DNA of 64,000 bases from Staphylococcus epidermidis (GTDB lineage: Bacteria; Bacillota; Bacilli; Staphylococcales; Staphylococcaceae): contig NZ_AP019721.1 in NCBI RefSeq assembly GCF_006742205.1, positions 1,116,001-1,180,000 on the forward strand. The letters run 5' to 3'. The first letter of the stretch is position 1. The number at the start of each line of letters is the position of its first letter. Position numbers and translations under genes: made by a program. The notes below the pieces were generated by a model that saw only the letters and a program-made list of their open reading frames with translations, did no database searches and had not been told where the DNA came from. Positions 1 to 10,808 of the stretch are shown here, in pieces.

Positions 1-103
1 GCTTTTTAATACAAATGCCAGGTATTTAATTAGGAACAAGAATTCATTACAAATTCTAGCTCATTTATTATAGTTTTGGTATTTTAGGTTACTAGTATGT
101 CGT

Positions 104-517
104 TTATTTAACAATTAAAACAGGAATAGTAGCACGTTTAGCTACTTTATGACTTACGCTACCTAAAACAAATTTCTTATTGTCTTCAGCTTTTCGGTTA
201 CTTAGAACAATAATTTCATATTTACCACTATTTGCAAATTTTAATAGCTCATCCTTAGCATTGCCTCTTACAATAACTTCATCATAATCAATGCCGTAGT
301 CTTCTAGAGTTTTAAGTGTACTTTCTAAACCTTTAGAACGTTTTTCGGTTAGCTTATCTAAATGTACGCCAGCTCTGATTGACGCTTGAGCATCTTGCTC
401 ATTAATGGCATTTAAAACTGTGACGATAGTTCCTTCACCAGCTAAACGAGACACCTCTTTAAGAGCTTTCTCATTTTTAATTTGAGTGTCTACCCCAAGT
501 AGAATATGTTTATACAT
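104..517 (-). CDS. Universal stress protein (UspA family)
   Basis: A 137-residue single-domain Usp fold protein: an N-terminal strand MYKHILLGVD with the conserved Asp, and a C-terminal LGSVSHKVAKRATIPVLIV segment typical of the nucleotide-binding loop. The usual G-2x-G-9x-G(S/T) ATP loop is only partly kept: the final Gly-Ser is present but the first glycines are replaced (LSNRKAEDNKK), so ATP binding is uncertain. Cytosolic; the family is linked to survival of starvation and low oxygen. It is transcribed leftward, divergent from the DRTGG/CBS regulator, with a strong GAGGAGG ribosome site just before the ATG. Family assignment is secure, the specific role is not. Confidence 0.9.
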   Translation of the reverse strand: MYKHILLGVDTQIKNEKALKEVSRLAGEGTIVTVLNAINEQDAQASIRAGVHLDKLTEKRSKGLESTLKTLEDYGIDYDEVIVRGNAKDELLKFANSGKYEIIVLSNRKAEDNKKFVLGSVSHKVAKRATIPVLIVK

Positions 518-714
518 AAATCATCCCTCCTCAACTTTATTTTAGTAAAGTTTTAGTGTAATTTCCATTAATATTTAAATATTTTGAATATAAACTTTAA
601 CGGTAATTTATATTGATTAATATTTAGTATTTTACAATGATTGAACAATGATTTTTTGTACATTAAAAGTTATAATGATAAAAAGACTGTTATAAAGAAA
701 TAAGAGGTAACGGG

Positions 715-2013
715 ATGACAAAGAATGAACAAATAATTAAACATATCGAATCTTTATCAATTGGCTCTAAAATCTCTGTACGAAAGATTGCTAAAGATCT
801 TAATGTGTCTGAAGGTACTGCGTATAGAGCAATTAAAGATGCGAGTCAACTTGGAATTGTAGCAACTATTGACAGAGTTGGTACTGTTAGAATCGAGAAA
901 CGAAGTAGGGAAAATTTAGATAACTTAACGTTTAATGAAATTGCAAATATTGTCGAGGGCCAAATACTTGCCGGTAGAGCTGGACTTAATAAATCAGTTT
1001 CAAAATTTGCGATAGGAGCAATGCAATTTGATGATATTCTGAAATATATAGGCAAACACACATTATTAATTGTTGGAAATAGAGAAAATGTACAGATTGA
1101 AGCTTTAAAACGTGAAACTTCAATACTCATCACAGGTGGTTTTCGTCCAAGTGCTGAAATTATACGTTATGCAGATGAGCATGAATTACCAATTATTTCT
1201 TCAAGTTATGATACATTCTTAGTTGCTAATATCATCAATAAAGCAATGTTTAATCAAAAAATACGCAAAGAAATACTTGTGGTTGAGGATATAGTTAAAC
1301 CAATCAATGAACTATCAGTGTTATTTGATTCAATGACAATACATGATTACAAAAAAATAGCGAATGAAACCGGCCATACAAGGTTTCCTATAGTAAACGA
1401 AGAATTTAAATTAGTAGGTATAGTAACTAGTAGAGAAATCATTAATATGAACGAAGAAGACCTATTAGGTAAAGTTATGACTAAAAATCCATTGAGTGTT
1501 AAATTAACAAATACGGTTGCTAGTTGTGCCCATTTATTAATTTGGGAAGGGATTGAATTATTACCAGTAACTGATAATAATAAAAAAGCTGTCGGTGTGA
1601 TTAACAGACAGGATGTTTTAAAATCAATGCAATTATTAGGTAGACAACCTCAAATTGGTGAAACAGTCAATGATCAAATTGCCAAACATATTTCAATACA
1701 TCAACAAGGAATAAATGTCGACGTATCTCCACTCATTACAAATCATTACGGTACACTAAGTAAAGCAGTATTTGTTGGAATTATTGAGGAAACGATTCGG
1801 CACGAAATGAGAAAGTATAAAAAAGGTAATGTCATGATAGAAAGTATGAGTATTATCTATATTAAGACTGTACCAATTGAATCTACTATTGAAGTACATT
1901 ATGAAATGTTAGATGTTGGCCGATATTTTGCTAAATTAGAAGTTACTATGATTAATAATGGTGAAAAAGTTGCTAATGCATTAGTAATTTGTCAAATGTT
2001 TGATGGGTTTTAA
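715..2013 (+). CDS. YtoI-like regulator: HTH + DRTGG + two CBS + hotdog domain
   Basis: 432 residues. Order of domains: a winged-helix-like DNA-binding part (about 1-62, with KISVRKIAKDLNVSEGTAYR), a DRTGG domain (about 70-185), a CBS pair (about 190-310) and a C-terminal thioesterase-like hotdog domain (about 315-432). This matches Bacillus YtoI. CBS pairs usually sense adenine nucleotides, so a nucleotide-responsive transcription regulator is a reasonable inference, but its targets are unknown. It starts at an ATG behind AAGAGGTAACGGG and is followed after 33 bases by nrnA and then dnaE, so it probably heads that operon. It is not CcpN, which has a shorter HTH-CBS layout. Confidence 0.85.
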   Translation: MTKNEQIIKHIESLSIGSKISVRKIAKDLNVSEGTAYRAIKDASQLGIVATIDRVGTVRIEKRSRENLDNLTFNEIANIVEGQILAGRAGLNKSVSKFAIGAMQFDDILKYIGKHTLLIVGNRENVQIEALKRETSILITGGFRPSAEIIRYADEHELPIISSSYDTFLVANIINKAMFNQKIRKEILVVEDIVKPINELSVLFDSMTIHDYKKIANETGHTRFPIVNEEFKLVGIVTSREIINMNEEDLLGKVMTKNPLSVKLTNTVASCAHLLIWEGIELLPVTDNNKKAVGVINRQDVLKSMQLLGRQPQIGETVNDQIAKHISIHQQGINVDVSPLITNHYGTLSKAVFVGIIEETIRHEMRKYKKGNVMIESMSIIYIKTVPIESTIEVHYEMLDVGRYFAKLEVTMINNGEKVANALVICQMFDGF

Positions 2014-2046
2014 ATAATATTTAGAAGTTTAAAGGGAGTAATTAAT

Positions 2047-2985
2047 ATGGAAGTAAAAATGAATGAAATAATGGAAGCATTAGAACAAAGTGAATTAATT
2101 ATTATTCACAGACATCTAAGACCCGATCCAGACGCATATGGTTCACAATTAGGTTTGAAATATTACTTACAAAAGAAGTTTCCAAACAAACAAATTTATG
2201 CTGTAGGAGCTAATGAAGATTCTTTGAAATTTATAGGTTTGATGGACGAAATTGACAATGATATATACAAGAAAGCGACTGTAGTTGTATGTGATACGGC
2301 AAATGCGCCACGAATAGATGACCAACGTTATGATACAGGTACCAAACTTTTGAAAATTGATCATCATCCTGCTACTGATCAGTATGGAGATATTAACTAT
2401 GTTAATACCAAAGCTTCTTCCACTAGTGAAATAATTTACGAATTCATTTCACATTTCAATGATGAACATATCATTGATGAACAAGTTGCTAGAGTATTAT
2501 ATCTTGGCATCGTTGGTGATACTGGACGTTTTTTATTTAATAATACAACGCCACGAACAATGCAAATTGCTGGAAAATTACTTACATATCCTTTTGATCA
2601 CAACCAAGAATTAAACAAAATGTCTGAAAAGGATCCAAAACTATTACCATTTCAAGGATATATATTGCAAAATTTTGATTTAAATGATAAAGGATTTTGC
2701 AAAGTTAAAATAACTAAAGACATACTTGAAAAATTTCAAATACAACCTAATGAAGCGTCTTTATTTGTAAATACAATCGCAGATATTCGAGGATTAAAAA
2801 TATGGATGTTTGGCGTTGATGAAGGAGATCAAATTAGATGTCGGTTGCGTTCTAAAGGTCATATTATTATTAATGATGTCGCTAATACATTTGGTGGTGG
2901 TGGACATCCAAATGCATCTGGAGTTTCAGTAAATAGTTGGGAGCAATTCGAGCAACTCGCCGAAGCTTTAAACGACAAGTTATAA
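2047..2985 (+). CDS. nrnA: Bifunctional oligoribonuclease / pAp phosphatase NrnA
   Basis: 312-residue DHH/DHHA1 phosphoesterase. The metal-binding motifs are visible: [13 protein letters not shown] near residue 20, [11 protein letters not shown] near 80, the DHH motif in [10 protein letters not shown] near 110, and the C-terminal [10 protein letters not shown] of the DHHA1 domain near 285. In Bacillus, NrnA degrades 2-5-nt RNAs and also removes the 3' phosphate from pAp; both activities are inferred here from family identity. It sits 23 bases upstream of dnaE. The ATG follows AAAGGGAG by a normal distance; an internal ATG four codons later is less well placed. Confidence 0.93.
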   Translation: MEVKMNEIMEALEQSELIIIHRHLRPDPDAYGSQLGLKYYLQKKFPNKQIYAVGANEDSLKFIGLMDEIDNDIYKKATVVVCDTANAPRIDDQRYDTGTKLLKIDHHPATDQYGDINYVNTKASSTSEIIYEFISHFNDEHIIDEQVARVLYLGIVGDTGRFLFNNTTPRTMQIAGKLLTYPFDHNQELNKMSEKDPKLLPFQGYILQNFDLNDKGFCKVKITKDILEKFQIQPNEASLFVNTIADIRGLKIWMFGVDEGDQIRCRLRSKGHIIINDVANTFGGGGHPNASGVSVNSWEQFEQLAEALNDKL

Positions 2986-3008
2986 TTTTTAAAAGGAGGT
3001 AAGAGACC

Positions 3009-6000
3009 ATGGTAGCACATTTAAATATTCATACTTCTTTTGACCTGTTAGATTCTAGTTTAAGAATTGATGCATTAATAGATAAAGCTAAAAAAGAAGG
3101 ATATCGTGCGCTTGCAATAACCGATACAAATGTATTGTACGGTTATCCAAAGTTTTATGATGCTTGTATTGCAGCTCACATACATCCAATCTTTGGTATG
3201 ACTATATATTTAACGGATGGTCTCTATACTATTGAAACGGTTGTTTTAGCAAAAAATAATCAAGGACTCAAGTCATTATATCAACTTTCTTCTGCTATAA
3301 TGATGAGAAATAAAGAAGAAGTGCCAATTGAATGGCTAAAAAGATACGACGAACATTTAATTATCATATTTAAAGAGGCTGAGTTGTCTCATAAGCAAGT
3401 TATTGATGCTTTTGAAGGTAAGAAAGAATTATATTTAAATCACAATAGTAATAATACATTGACTGGCAAACGTGTATGGATGCAATCTGCAAGATACTTA
3501 AATGAAGATGATGCTGAAACCATTCCAGCGTTACATGCCATAAGAGATAATACTAAGTTAGATTTAATACATGAGAAAGAAACACTTGATGAACATTTTC
3601 CTAGTATAGAAGAACTTCAAACACTAAATCTTAGTGAAGATATGATTACTAACGCGAATGAAATTGAAGAATTATGCCAAGCAGAAATTGCATACCATCA
3701 ATCCCTGTTGCCACAATTTGTGACACCTAATGGTGAAACTTCGAAAGATTATCTTTGGACGATACTTATACATAGGTTACGAGAATGGGAACTTAATGAT
3801 AAAACTTATTTCAATCGGTTGAAACATGAATATAAAATTATTACTGATATGGGTTTCGAGGATTATTTTCTTATTGTAAGTGATTTGATTCATTTTGCTA
3901 AAACACATGAAGTGATGGTTGGGCCAGGTCGTGGTTCATCAGCAGGGTCATTAGTAAGTTATTTATTAGGTATTACTACTATAGACCCGTTAAAATATAA
4001 TCTTTTATTTGAAAGATTTCTTAATCCTGAACGCGTAACTATGCCAGATATTGATATTGATTTTGAAGACACGAGACGTGAAAAAGTAATTAAGTATGTA
4101 CAAGATAAATATGGTGAACATCATGTATCAGGTATTGTGACATTTGGGCATCTGTTAGCTCGTGCTGTTGCTAGAGATGTAGGAAGAATAATGGGATTTG
4201 ATGAAACGAGTTTAAATGAGATTTCAAAACTTATTCCACATAAATTAGGTATAACTCTTGAAGAAGCATACCAAAAGCCAGAGTTTAAAGCATTTGTTCA
4301 TCGTAATCATAGAAATGAACGTTGGTTTGAAGTGAGTAAAAAGTTAGAGGGATTACCAAGACATACGTCTACGCATGCTGCAGGTATCATTATCAATGAT
4401 CAACCATTATTCAAATTTGCCCCATTAACAACTGGTGATACAGGATTATTAACGCAGTGGACTATGACAGAAGCGGAACGTATAGGATTATTAAAAATTG
4501 ATTTCTTGGGATTACGCAATCTATCAATTATTCATCAAATTATTTTACAAGTTAAAAAGGATTTAAATATAAATATTGATATAGAAGCTATACCTTATGA
4601 TGATAAAAAAGTTTTTGATTTATTATCAAACGGTGACACTACAGGTATATTTCAATTGGAATCAGACGGTGTTAGAAGCGTATTAAAAAGATTGCAACCC
4701 GAACATTTTGAAGATATCGTAGCTGTCACATCATTATATAGACCAGGACCAATGGAAGAAATACCAACTTATATAACCCGTAGACATAATCCTAACCAAG
4801 TTGCTTATTTACATCCAGATTTAGAACCAATCTTAAAAAACACATATGGTGTTATCATTTATCAAGAACAAATAATGCTAATAGCAAGTCAAGTTGCTGG
4901 TTTTAGTTATGGTGAAGCAGATATTTTAAGAAGGGCAATGAGTAAAAAGAATCGTGCAATCTTAGAAAGTGAGCGTCAACATTTCATTGATGGTGCAAAA
5001 AATAACGGTTACGATGAACAGATAAGTAAGCAAATTTTTGATTTAATACTTAAGTTTGCAGATTATGGGTTCCCACGTGCCCATGCTGTTAGTTACTCAA
5101 AAATTGCATACATTATGAGCTATTTAAAAGTGCACTATCCTCATTATTTTTATGCAAATATCTTGAGTAATGTAATAGGAAGTGAAAAAAAGACTGCAGC
5201 TATGATTGACGAAGCTAAGCACCAAAGAATTAGCATCTTGCCTCCCAATATTAATCAAAGTCATTGGTATTATAAGGCAAGTAATAAAGGAATATATCTG
5301 TCTTTAGGTACAATTAAAGGAATTGGATATCAAAGCGTTAAATTAATTATTGATGAACGTCAGCAGAATGGACCTTATAGAGATTTCTTTGATTTTTCAA
5401 GACGTATACCAAAAAGGGTGAAAAATAGAAAATTACTTGAGTCTCTTATCTTAGTAGGCGCATTCGACACTTTTGGCAAAACTAGAGCGACATTATTACA
5501 AGCAATTGATCAAGTATTAGATTTGAATTCTGATGTTGAGCAAGATGAAATGCTTTTCGATCTTTTAACTCCTAAACAATCGTATGAAGAAAAAGAGGAA
5601 CTACCTGATCAATTATTAAGTGATTATGAAAAAGAATACCTAGGATTCTATATTAGTAAACATCCAGTTGAAAAGAAATTTGAAAAGAAACAATATTTAG
5701 GCATATTTCAATTGTCTAATGGAAGTCACTACCAACCTATACTTGTTCAATTTGACCATATCAAACAAATAAGAACGAAGAATGGTCAAAATATGGCATT
5801 TGTAACGATGAATGATGGAAGAACGATGATGGATGGAGTGATTTTCCCAGATAAGTTTAAAAAATACGAAACTTCTATTTCAAAGGAACAGATGTATATC
5901 GTATTAGGTAAATTTGAAAAGCGTAACCAACAAATGCAACTTATCATCAATCAACTTTTTGAAGTTGAAGCGTATGAGCAAACAAAATTGTCTAATTCGA

Positions 6001-6206
6001 AAAAAGTTATTTTACGTAATGTAACACATCTAGAACCACAATTTGAACATTCAAAAGTAGAATCTAATGAACAACATGCATTAAATATTTATGGTTTTGA
6101 CGAAAGTGCAAATAAGATGACAATGTTGGGACAAATTGAACGTCAACGTCAAAATTTTGATCTATTAATACAAACTTATTCGCCAGCTGATATTAGATTT
6201 ATTTAA
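3009..6206 (+). CDS. dnaE: DNA polymerase III alpha subunit DnaE (DnaE1/DnaE3-type)
   Basis: 1065 residues. The N-terminal PHP domain begins HLNIHTSFDLLDSS. The C-family polymerase core follows, with GPGRGSSAGS in the palm and catalytic aspartates in PDIDIDFED (D347, D349) and LLKIDFLG (D498). A helix-hairpin-helix region and OB-fold lie C-terminal. In low-GC Gram-positives, PolC does bulk synthesis while DnaE extends primers and acts in lagging-strand start and mutagenic repair; that role is family knowledge. A strong AAAAGGAGG site precedes the ATG. It is the last gene of ytoI-nrnA-dnaE and is followed by a clear terminator. Confidence 0.96.
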   Translation: MVAHLNIHTSFDLLDSSLRIDALIDKAKKEGYRALAITDTNVLYGYPKFYDACIAAHIHPIFGMTIYLTDGLYTIETVVLAKNNQGLKSLYQLSSAIMMRNKEEVPIEWLKRYDEHLIIIFKEAELSHKQVIDAFEGKKELYLNHNSNNTLTGKRVWMQSARYLNEDDAETIPALHAIRDNTKLDLIHEKETLDEHFPSIEELQTLNLSEDMITNANEIEELCQAEIAYHQSLLPQFVTPNGETSKDYLWTILIHRLREWELNDKTYFNRLKHEYKIITDMGFEDYFLIVSDLIHFAKTHEVMVGPGRGSSAGSLVSYLLGITTIDPLKYNLLFERFLNPERVTMPDIDIDFEDTRREKVIKYVQDKYGEHHVSGIVTFGHLLARAVARDVGRIMGFDETSLNEISKLIPHKLGITLEEAYQKPEFKAFVHRNHRNERWFEVSKKLEGLPRHTSTHAAGIIINDQPLFKFAPLTTGDTGLLTQWTMTEAERIGLLKIDFLGLRNLSIIHQIILQVKKDLNINIDIEAIPYDDKKVFDLLSNGDTTGIFQLESDGVRSVLKRLQPEHFEDIVAVTSLYRPGPMEEIPTYITRRHNPNQVAYLHPDLEPILKNTYGVIIYQEQIMLIASQVAGFSYGEADILRRAMSKKNRAILESERQHFIDGAKNNGYDEQISKQIFDLILKFADYGFPRAHAVSYSKIAYIMSYLKVHYPHYFYANILSNVIGSEKKTAAMIDEAKHQRISILPPNINQSHWYYKASNKGIYLSLGTIKGIGYQSVKLIIDERQQNGPYRDFFDFSRRIPKRVKNRKLLESLILVGAFDTFGKTRATLLQAIDQVLDLNSDVEQDEMLFDLLTPKQSYEEKEELPDQLLSDYEKEYLGFYISKHPVEKKFEKKQYLGIFQLSNGSHYQPILVQFDHIKQIRTKNGQNMAFVTMNDGRTMMDGVIFPDKFKKYETSISKEQMYIVLGKFEKRNQQMQLIINQLFEVEAYEQTKLSNSKKVILRNVTHLEPQFEHSKVESNEQHALNIYGFDESANKMTMLGQIERQRQNFDLLIQTYSPADIRFI

Positions 6207-6238
6207 CTTTTAACGATTTTTAAATTATGATATAGTTA

Positions 6239-6270
6239 ACTGATGATTATTTCTTAATCATCAGTTTTTC
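6239..6270 (+). terminator. Rho-independent terminator after dnaE
   Basis: An 11-bp perfect stem (ACTGATGATTA / TAATCATCAGT, 6239-6249 with 6255-6265), a five-base loop and a following T-rich run. It closes the nrnA-dnaE unit. Confidence 0.9.
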
Positions 6271-6509
6271 TTTTATAATTATTTTTTGTTCTGATTTAAC
6301 ACACTAAATCTGTTTTATCAGCAGAAGAAATAATTTGAATTGCAACATCTAAAAATCAATTTACTTTCAATGATTGTACTATTGTTCTACATATTTACTA
6401 GTAAATCGTGTATATTTAAAATGATTCAGTTTTCTTTTCATGGATTGACTTATGTATTGAATATATATAGTTCAATGACTTCTCACAAAATAAAATAGGG
6501 GTTGATTAA
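6271..6509. other. Upstream region of the malic enzyme gene
   Basis: AT-rich and non-coding. A possible -35 TTGACT is at 6445-6450, followed by a run of TATATA, but no -10 sits at the ideal 17-base spacing (TATAGT at 6466 gives 15), so I do not call a promoter firmly. No other structure was seen. Confidence 0.5.
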
Positions 6510-7739
6510 ATGTCTTTAAGAGATGACGCTTTAGAAATGCATAGAGAGAACCAAGGTAAACTAGAAATTACACCAAATGTTAAAGTGACAAATAAGCAAC
6601 AATTAAGCCTAGCATACTCACCTGGCGTTGCAGAACCTTGTAAAGAAATCCATGAAGATTCAAGAAAAGTATATGAGTACACTATTAAAGGAAATACAGT
6701 TGCTGTTGTAACAGATGGAACTGCTGTTCTCGGTTTAGGGAATATTGGAGCAGAAGCAAGTATTCCAGTAATGGAAGGAAAGGCAGCACTGTTCAAAAGT
6801 TTTGCGGGTATTAATGGTGTGCCAATAGCTCTAGATACAACTGACACTCAAGAAATCATAAAAACAGTAAAACTTATTGCACCAAACTATGGTGGAATTA
6901 ATCTTGAAGATATATCAGCTCCCCGCTGTTTTGAAATTGAAGAAACCTTAAAGAAAGAGACCAATATACCTATTTTTCATGACGATCAACATGGTACAGC
7001 TATTGTTACTATGGCTGGGTTAATCAATGCTTTAAAAATTGTAGATAAAGAGTTAACGGATATAAAAGTTGTATTAAATGGTGCAGGTGCAGCAGGTATC
7101 GCTATAGTGAAGTTACTTCATGCTTATGGTGTGAATAATATGATTATGTGCGATTCAAAAGGTGCTATTTATTCTGGCAGAAATTTTGGTATGAATGATA
7201 CAAAAACATATGTAGCTAAGTGGACGAATAAAGATAAAGTTGAAGGTTCACTTGAAGAAGTGATTAAAGATGCAGATGTTTTTATAGGTGTATCTGTAGC
7301 GGATATATTAACTCAAGATATGGTGAAGACAATGGCTGATGATCCAATTATTTTTGCTATGGCTAATCCTAATCCTGAAATCAATCCCAATGAAGCCAAA
7401 CAGGCAGGTGCAAAGGTCGTAGGTACAGGTCGATCTGATTTTCCAAACCAAATTAATAATGTATTAGCATTTCCAGGTATTTTTAGAGGTGCATTGGATG
7501 TTGAAGCCACTCATATTAACGAAGATATGAAAAAGGCAGCTGTAGAAGCTATCGTTCATTTAATAGACGAAAATGAGTTACATCCTGATTACTGTATACC
7601 AGGACCATTTGATAAAAGAGTAGCTCCATCAGTAGCCAAAAATGTAGCTAAAGCTGCTATGGAATCCGGTGTAGCAAGAATTAAAATTGATACACAAGAA
7701 ATATTTGATAAAACTATGAAACTTACTGACTTAAAATAG
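6510..7739 (+). CDS. NAD-dependent malic enzyme (decarboxylating)
   Basis: 409 residues, the short bacterial malic enzyme form without a phosphotransacetylase tail. It converts malate to pyruvate and CO2 with reduction of NAD(P). The malic N-terminal domain includes LAYSPGVAEPC near residue 34 and GTAVLGLGNIG near 70; the metal/substrate segment FHDDQHGTA lies near 155; the Rossmann dinucleotide motif NGAGAAGIA lies near 190. The following accD-accA placement suits supply of pyruvate/acetyl-CoA or NADPH for lipid synthesis, which is inference. The cofactor (NAD or NADP) cannot be decided from the sequence by eye. Confidence 0.93.
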   Translation: MSLRDDALEMHRENQGKLEITPNVKVTNKQQLSLAYSPGVAEPCKEIHEDSRKVYEYTIKGNTVAVVTDGTAVLGLGNIGAEASIPVMEGKAALFKSFAGINGVPIALDTTDTQEIIKTVKLIAPNYGGINLEDISAPRCFEIEETLKKETNIPIFHDDQHGTAIVTMAGLINALKIVDKELTDIKVVLNGAGAAGIAIVKLLHAYGVNNMIMCDSKGAIYSGRNFGMNDTKTYVAKWTNKDKVEGSLEEVIKDADVFIGVSVADILTQDMVKTMADDPIIFAMANPNPEINPNEAKQAGAKVVGTGRSDFPNQINNVLAFPGIFRGALDVEATHINEDMKKAAVEAIVHLIDENELHPDYCIPGPFDKRVAPSVAKNVAKAAMESGVARIKIDTQEIFDKTMKLTDLK

Positions 7740-7837
7740 ATTAAACGAATAGCTATATTTTTAGTACTATTATGATTTATACAAAAAATATAAAGTCTTT
7801 TTAAATGAAGTAACAGAGGATATTTGGAGGTTTACCA

Positions 7838-8695
7838 ATGTTTAAAGATTTTTTTAATCGAAGCAAGAAAAAGAAATATTTAACAGTTCAAGATTCTAAA
7901 CAAAATGATGTACCTGCTGGTATAATGACAAAATGTCCTAATTGCAAAAAAATAATGTATACAAAAGAATTGAATGAAAATTTAAATGTATGCTTTAATT
8001 GTGATCATCATATAGCTTTAACCGCATATAAAAGAATAGAAGCAATTTCAGACGATGGATCATTTATAGAATTTGATAGAGGTATGACATCTGCTAACCC
8101 ATTAGACTTTCCTGGGTATGAAGAAAAAATTGAAAAAGATCAGCAAAAGACTGGACTTAATGAAGCGTTAGTGTCTGGTACTGCGAAATTAGATGGAATA
8201 CAATATGGTGTTGCAGTTATGGATGCTCGTTTTAGAATGGGAAGCATGGGCTCTGTAGTTGGTGAAAAAATATGCAGAATTATTGATTATTGTACAGAAC
8301 ATCGTTTGCCATTTATTCTGTTTTCTGCGAGTGGTGGAGCTAGAATGCAAGAGGGAATTATTTCTTTAATGCAAATGGGGAAAACAAGTGTTTCTTTAAA
8401 AAGACATTCTGATGCAGGACTATTATATATTTCTTACATAACTAATCCCACTACTGGAGGGGTTTCTGCAAGTTTTGCTTCGGTTGGAGATATTAATTTA
8501 AGTGAACCTAAAGCACTAATCGGATTTGCTGGTAGACGTGTTATAGAACAAACAATTAATGAAAAGTTGCCTGATGATTTCCAAACTGCTGAGTTTTTAT
8601 TAGAGCATGGTCAACTTGATAAAGTCATTCATCGAAAAGATATGCGTGAGACTTTATCAAATATTTTAAAAATCCATCAAGAGGTGAGTAACTAA
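7838..8695 (+). CDS. accD: Acetyl-CoA carboxylase carboxyltransferase beta subunit
   Basis: 285 residues. A zinc ribbon with C33, C36, C52 and C55 (CPNCKK ... CFNCDHH) is followed by the crotonase-like carboxyltransferase fold, with the oxyanion segments [11 protein letters not shown] near 163 and [10 protein letters not shown] near 205. With AccA it forms the alpha2-beta2 enzyme that moves CO2 from carboxybiotin to acetyl-CoA, making malonyl-CoA. The ATG follows TTTGGAGG. Its stop codon overlaps the accA start (TAATG), showing translational coupling of the two subunits. Confidence 0.97.
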   Translation: MFKDFFNRSKKKKYLTVQDSKQNDVPAGIMTKCPNCKKIMYTKELNENLNVCFNCDHHIALTAYKRIEAISDDGSFIEFDRGMTSANPLDFPGYEEKIEKDQQKTGLNEALVSGTAKLDGIQYGVAVMDARFRMGSMGSVVGEKICRIIDYCTEHRLPFILFSASGGARMQEGIISLMQMGKTSVSLKRHSDAGLLYISYITNPTTGGVSASFASVGDINLSEPKALIGFAGRRVIEQTINEKLPDDFQTAEFLLEHGQLDKVIHRKDMRETLSNILKIHQEVSN

Positions 8696-9639
8696 TGTTA
8701 GATTTTGAAAAACCACTTTTTGAAATTAGAAATAAAATTGATTCTTTAAAAGAATCGCAAGAAAAAAACGAAGTTGATCTTCAAGATGAAATAGATATGC
8801 TGGAAGCATCATTAAAAAGAGAAACTACAAAAGTGTACACTAATCTAAAACCTTGGGATCGTGTTCAAATCGCTCGTTTACCAGAAAGACCAACCACATT
8901 AGATTATATTCCCTATATTTTTGATTCATTTATTGAGTTACATGGCGATAGAAGTTTTAGGGATGATCCAGCAATGATTGGTGGAATTGGTTACTTAGAT
9001 GGTAAGTCTGTAACAGTTATAGGCCAACAACGTGGTAAAGACACGAAAGATAATATTTATCGTAATTTTGGTATGGCTCACCCAGAAGGGTATAGAAAAG
9101 CTTTGCGTTTAATGAAACAAGCAGAGAAATTTAATCGTCCAATATTTACTTTTATAGATACTAAAGGTGCTTATCCGGGTAAAGCAGCTGAAGAAAGAGG
9201 TCAAAGTGAATCAATTGCAAAAAATTTGATGGAAATGGCTTCATTAACGGTACCAGTTATTGCTGTTGTTATTGGTGAAGGCGGAAGTGGCGGCGCTTTA
9301 GGAATTGGAATCTCAAATCGTGTTCTGATGCTTGAAAATAGTACTTATTCAGTTATTTCACCTGAAGGAGCAGCTGCACTTTTATGGAAAGATAGTAACT
9401 TAGCTCAAATTGCCGCTGAAACTATGAAAATCACTGCGCATGATTTACTAGATTTAGGTATTATAGATGAAGTGATTAATGAGCCACTTGGTGGTGCGCA
9501 AAAAGATGAAGAAGCACAAGCTTTATCAATTAAGAAAATGTTCCTTAAACATTTAAATGAATTAAAGCAACTCACACCTGAAGAATTAGCAAATGATCGT
9601 TTTGAAAAATTTAGAAAAATTGGTTCAGTTGTGGAGTGA
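8695..9639 (+). CDS. accA: Acetyl-CoA carboxylase carboxyltransferase alpha subunit
   Basis: 314 residues, normal length for AccA. After an N-terminal helical part ([16 protein letters not shown]) comes the conserved [19 protein letters not shown] and the catalytic [12 protein letters not shown] and [10 protein letters not shown] segments near residues 200-230. It partners AccD in the committed step of fatty-acid synthesis. It overlaps accD by one base and is followed by a terminator, so accD-accA is probably one unit, possibly with the malic enzyme gene 98 bases upstream. Confidence 0.97.
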   Translation: MLDFEKPLFEIRNKIDSLKESQEKNEVDLQDEIDMLEASLKRETTKVYTNLKPWDRVQIARLPERPTTLDYIPYIFDSFIELHGDRSFRDDPAMIGGIGYLDGKSVTVIGQQRGKDTKDNIYRNFGMAHPEGYRKALRLMKQAEKFNRPIFTFIDTKGAYPGKAAEERGQSESIAKNLMEMASLTVPVIAVVIGEGGSGGALGIGISNRVLMLENSTYSVISPEGAAALLWKDSNLAQIAAETMKITAHDLLDLGIIDEVINEPLGGAQKDEEAQALSIKKMFLKHLNELKQLTPEELANDRFEKFRKIGSVVE

Positions 9640-9647
9640 TTTTGTAT

Positions 9648-9688
9648 AGCTATTAGTCTAATTGTTAGGCTTTTAGCTCTTTTTTTTA
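9648..9688 (+). terminator. Terminator after accA
   Basis: A 14-base imperfect stem (9648-9661 with 9665-9678; AGCTATTAGTCTAA / TTAGGCTTTTAGCT, two mismatches) followed by a run of T. It separates the accDA unit from pfkA-pyk. Confidence 0.8.
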
Positions 9689-9710
9689 TGTTGTAATAAA
9701 AATTACATTT

Positions 9711-9724
9711 TTAAAACGTTTACA
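9711..9724 (+). promoter_or_regulatory. Candidate cre site (CcpA operator) upstream of pfkA
   Basis: TTAAAACGTTTACA matches the consensus TGWAANCGNTNWCA at every fixed position except the second base (T instead of G). It lies about 90 bases before the pfkA start, between the accA terminator and pfkA. CcpA regulation of the pfk-pyk operon is known in other Firmicutes; use here is inferred. Confidence 0.5.
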
Positions 9725-9747
9725 TCTATGAATTGTCTTTCTTTTAA

Positions 9748-10785
<1,038 letters not shown>

Positions 10786-10808
10786 ATTTATTTGGGAGGA
10801 TTATAAAA

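Noticed and set aside
1-103. Possible gene end at the left edge
   Set aside because: Stops occur in all frames and no family sequence is visible; it is the downstream flank of the stress-protein gene.
6445-6471. TTGACT ... TATAGT as malic enzyme promoter
   Set aside because: Spacing of 15 bases is too short for a confident call; kept only as a remark.
7313-7510. Leftward reading frames inside malic enzyme, clpX, tig, valS and other genes
   Set aside because: They lie wholly inside well-supported genes on the other strand, lack ribosome sites and show no family motifs.
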